DNA of 64,000 nucleotides from an uncultured Pelagibacteraceae bacterium (GTDB taxonomy: Bacteria > Pseudomonadota > Alphaproteobacteria > Pelagibacterales > Pelagibacteraceae), in contig CACHTQ010000005.1 in the NCBI GenBank assembly GCA_902582845.1, forward strand, positions 1 to 64,000. The letters run 5' to 3'. Below are positions 62,721 through 64,000 of the stretch, piece by piece. Position 1 is the first letter of the stretch. Every line of letters begins with the position of its first letter. The notes beneath the pieces are model-generated. The model did no database searches and was not told where the DNA came from. It saw nothing but the letters and a program-made list of their open reading frames with translations. Position numbers and translations under genes: made by a program.

Positions 62721-63823
62721 TGCAATTTTGAAATGATCGCATCACCCATTTGAGAAGTAGAAACCTCTTTCATTTTATCAGACATTATATCTTTTGTTCT
62801 TAATCCATCATTAAGAGCCTCTTGCACAGCCTTTTCTAGGGCCTCTGCCTCTTTATCTAAATCTAAAGAATATCTTAGTGCCATAGCAAAACTCAAAATT
62901 GAGGCGATAGGATTAGCAACTCCTTTTCCAGCAATATCTGGGGCTGAACCATGAATAGGTTCATACATAGCTCTCATTTCGCCATCCTTATTTTTTGCAC
63001 CTAATGATGCAGAAGGTAGTAATCCAAGAGAACCTGTTAACATAGAAGCCTCATCTGATAACATGTCACCAAATAAATTATCAGTTAAGATTACATCAAA
63101 TTGTTTTGGGTTTCTGACTAATTGCATCGCACAATTATCAGCCAACATATGACTTAACTCAACATCCTTATAATCTTTATCATGTAATGATTGCACTTCT
63201 TCTTTCCAAAGTTGACCCGCTTCCATCACATTAGATTTTTCACAAGATATGACTCTATTTGATCTTTTTTTAGCTAAGTCAAAAGCAACTCTAGCTACTC
63301 TAATAATTTCACTACTAGTATAAGTATGAGTGTTTACTCCTTTTCTTTCTCCATTTTCTATTGGTTTAATTCCTCTTGGTTCACCAAAATATACTCCACC
63401 AGTTAATTCTCTAACTATTAAAATATCTAAACCTGATACAATTTCTGGTTTTAAAGTTGAAGCATTTACCAATTGTTCAAAGCATATTGCTGGCCTTAAA
63501 TTAGCAAAAAGTTTTAGTTCTTTTCTAAGTTTTAAAAGGGCTCTCTCAGGTTTTTTTGAAAATTCTACACCATCCCATTTTGGTCCACCAACTGCACCTA
63601 ACATTATTACAGCGCTCTCTAATGCTTTATAAAAAACTTCATCAGTAAGAGGTGTTCCATGCTTATCAAAAGAAATTCCTCCAACTAAATCCTCATCAAT
63701 TTCAAAATCTAAAGATTTTTTATCATTAAACCAATTGATTACTTTTTTGACCTCTGTAATCACTTCAGGACCTATTCCATCACCTGGTAACAATAACACT
63801 CTTCTTTTTTTAACTTTAATCAT
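62717..63823 (-). CDS. leuB: 3-isopropylmalate dehydrogenase
   Basis: This is the third enzyme of leucine synthesis. It has G-D-G-I-G-P-E-V near residue 14, [16 protein letters not shown] near 94-109 (the LeuB substrate motif), R-E-L-T-G-G-V-Y-F near 137, the [12 protein letters not shown] motif near 248 and P-I-H-G-S-A-P-D-I near 285. The 368 residues are normal. It overlaps leuD by 8 bp. Confidence 0.96.
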   Translation of the reverse strand: MIKVKKRRVLLLPGDGIGPEVITEVKKVINWFNDKKSLDFEIDEDLVGGISFDKHGTPLTDEVFYKALESAVIMLGAVGGPKWDGVEFSKKPERALLKLRKELKLFANLRPAICFEQLVNASTLKPEIVSGLDILIVRELTGGVYFGEPRGIKPIENGERKGVNTHTYTSSEIIRVARVAFDLAKKRSNRVISCEKSNVMEAGQLWKEEVQSLHDKDYKDVELSHMLADNCAMQLVRNPKQFDVILTDNLFGDMLSDEASMLTGSLGLLPSASLGAKNKDGEMRAMYEPIHGSAPDIAGKGVANPIASILSFAMALRYSLDLDKEAEALEKAVQEALNDGLRTKDIMSDKMKEVSTSQMGDAIISKLQ

Positions 63824-64000
63824 TAAACACCCAGGGCTTTTTGACTTTTAAATCTTTTTCAAAAATTTCTATTTTATCAGATTTTTTTAATGAAAGAGCT
63901 ATATCGTCTAATCCCTCTAACAAACACTTTTTTTTAAACGAGTCTACTTTAAATCTTAATTCATTATTTCCAAAAATAATTTTTTCTTCCTTAAGATCTA
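63816..64000 (-). CDS. leuD: 3-isopropylmalate dehydratase small subunit (partial, C-terminus)
   Basis: The window ends inside this gene; its 5' part lies beyond position 64000. The last 60 residues are visible, including [15 protein letters not shown] and a final K-K-P-W-V-F-N-D. They match the C-terminus of LeuD, where a conserved C-L-L-x-G-L-D-x-I-x-L segment is found. It works with LeuC to isomerise isopropylmalate. The stop (63816-63818) lies inside the leuB start region. Confidence 0.9.
   Translation of the reverse strand, partial: DLKEEKIIFGNNELRFKVDSFKKKCLLEGLDDIALSLKKSDKIEIFEKDLKVKKPWVFND

Noticed and set aside
63330-63632. 100-residue open frame opposite leuB
   Set aside because: Shadow of the leuB coding strand; the translated sequence shows no independent features.

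Overview
The window is a gene-dense, very AT-rich stretch of a streamlined marine alphaproteobacterial chromosome. Gene content, protein sequences and order point to the SAR11 clade (Candidatus Pelagibacter or a close relative). The main reasons are a 369-residue DMSP demethylase DmdA with its DmdB/DmdC partners, a SAM-II riboswitch in front of metX, alphaproteobacterial neighbourhoods (chvI-chvG-ahcY, hisC-tyrA/metX-metW-gloB, obgE-proB-proA-nadD-rsfS, atpHAGDC), class I lysyl-tRNA synthetase, and almost no intergenic DNA. No gap exceeds about 200 bp, and I see no rRNA, tRNA, CRISPR, insertion sequence, prophage or other mobile DNA. This assignment comes from sequence recognition only; no database search was run.

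Layout. 1-4.9 kb: RND efflux pump, a lytic-transglycosylase-like lipoprotein, a VanZ-like protein and phosphoglycerate mutase. 4.8-10.5 kb (minus): chvI-chvG two-component system, ahcY, tsaE and the MurNAc-recycling pair amgK-murU. 10.5-14.5 kb: polA, biotin transporter bioY and the RegA-type regulator. 14.6-17.7 kb (plus): a polyamine operon of ornithine decarboxylase, a deoxyhypusine-synthase-like protein and an arginase/agmatinase-family enzyme. 17.7-21.2 kb (minus): YhhQ-type transporter, rpmB, pyrD, lysK. 21.3-24.9 kb (plus): trkH, an AmpG-like permease and a cytosolic-looking NlpC/P60 peptidase. 24.9-26.9 kb (minus): tyrA and hisC. 27-36.1 kb (plus): SAM-II riboswitch, metX-metW-gloB, then rplU-rpmA-obgE-proB-proA-nadD-rsfS-ctpA-rppH. 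36.1-64 kb (minus, uninterrupted): in transcription order leuD (cut by the window edge)-leuB, dmdC-dmdB-hydrolase-dmdA, asd, sdhCDAB, mmsA, mdh, sucCD, sucAB-lpdA, priA, atpHAGDC.

How the genes fit together. The last 28 kb is an energy and carbon block. DMSP demethylation and methylmercaptopropionate breakdown supply one-carbon units, methanethiol and CoA esters. The TCA half-cycle from 2-oxoglutarate to oxaloacetate and the ATP synthase catalytic core follow. Sulfur and methyl metabolism recur across the window (dmdA, metX/metW under SAM control, ahcY). Cell-wall recycling recurs too (AmgK/MurU, AmpG-like permease plus NlpC/P60), and so does scavenging of cofactors or precursors (BioY, YhhQ).

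I found no wholly new system. The points most worth a second look are the SdhD subunit with no histidine or cysteine, the alpha/beta hydrolase inside the DMSP operon, the AmpG-NlpC/P60 cassette, the deoxyhypusine-synthase-like enzyme in the polyamine operon, the altered ChvI receiver motif, overlap at every convergent gene junction, and several strong promoters that leave almost no 5' leader.
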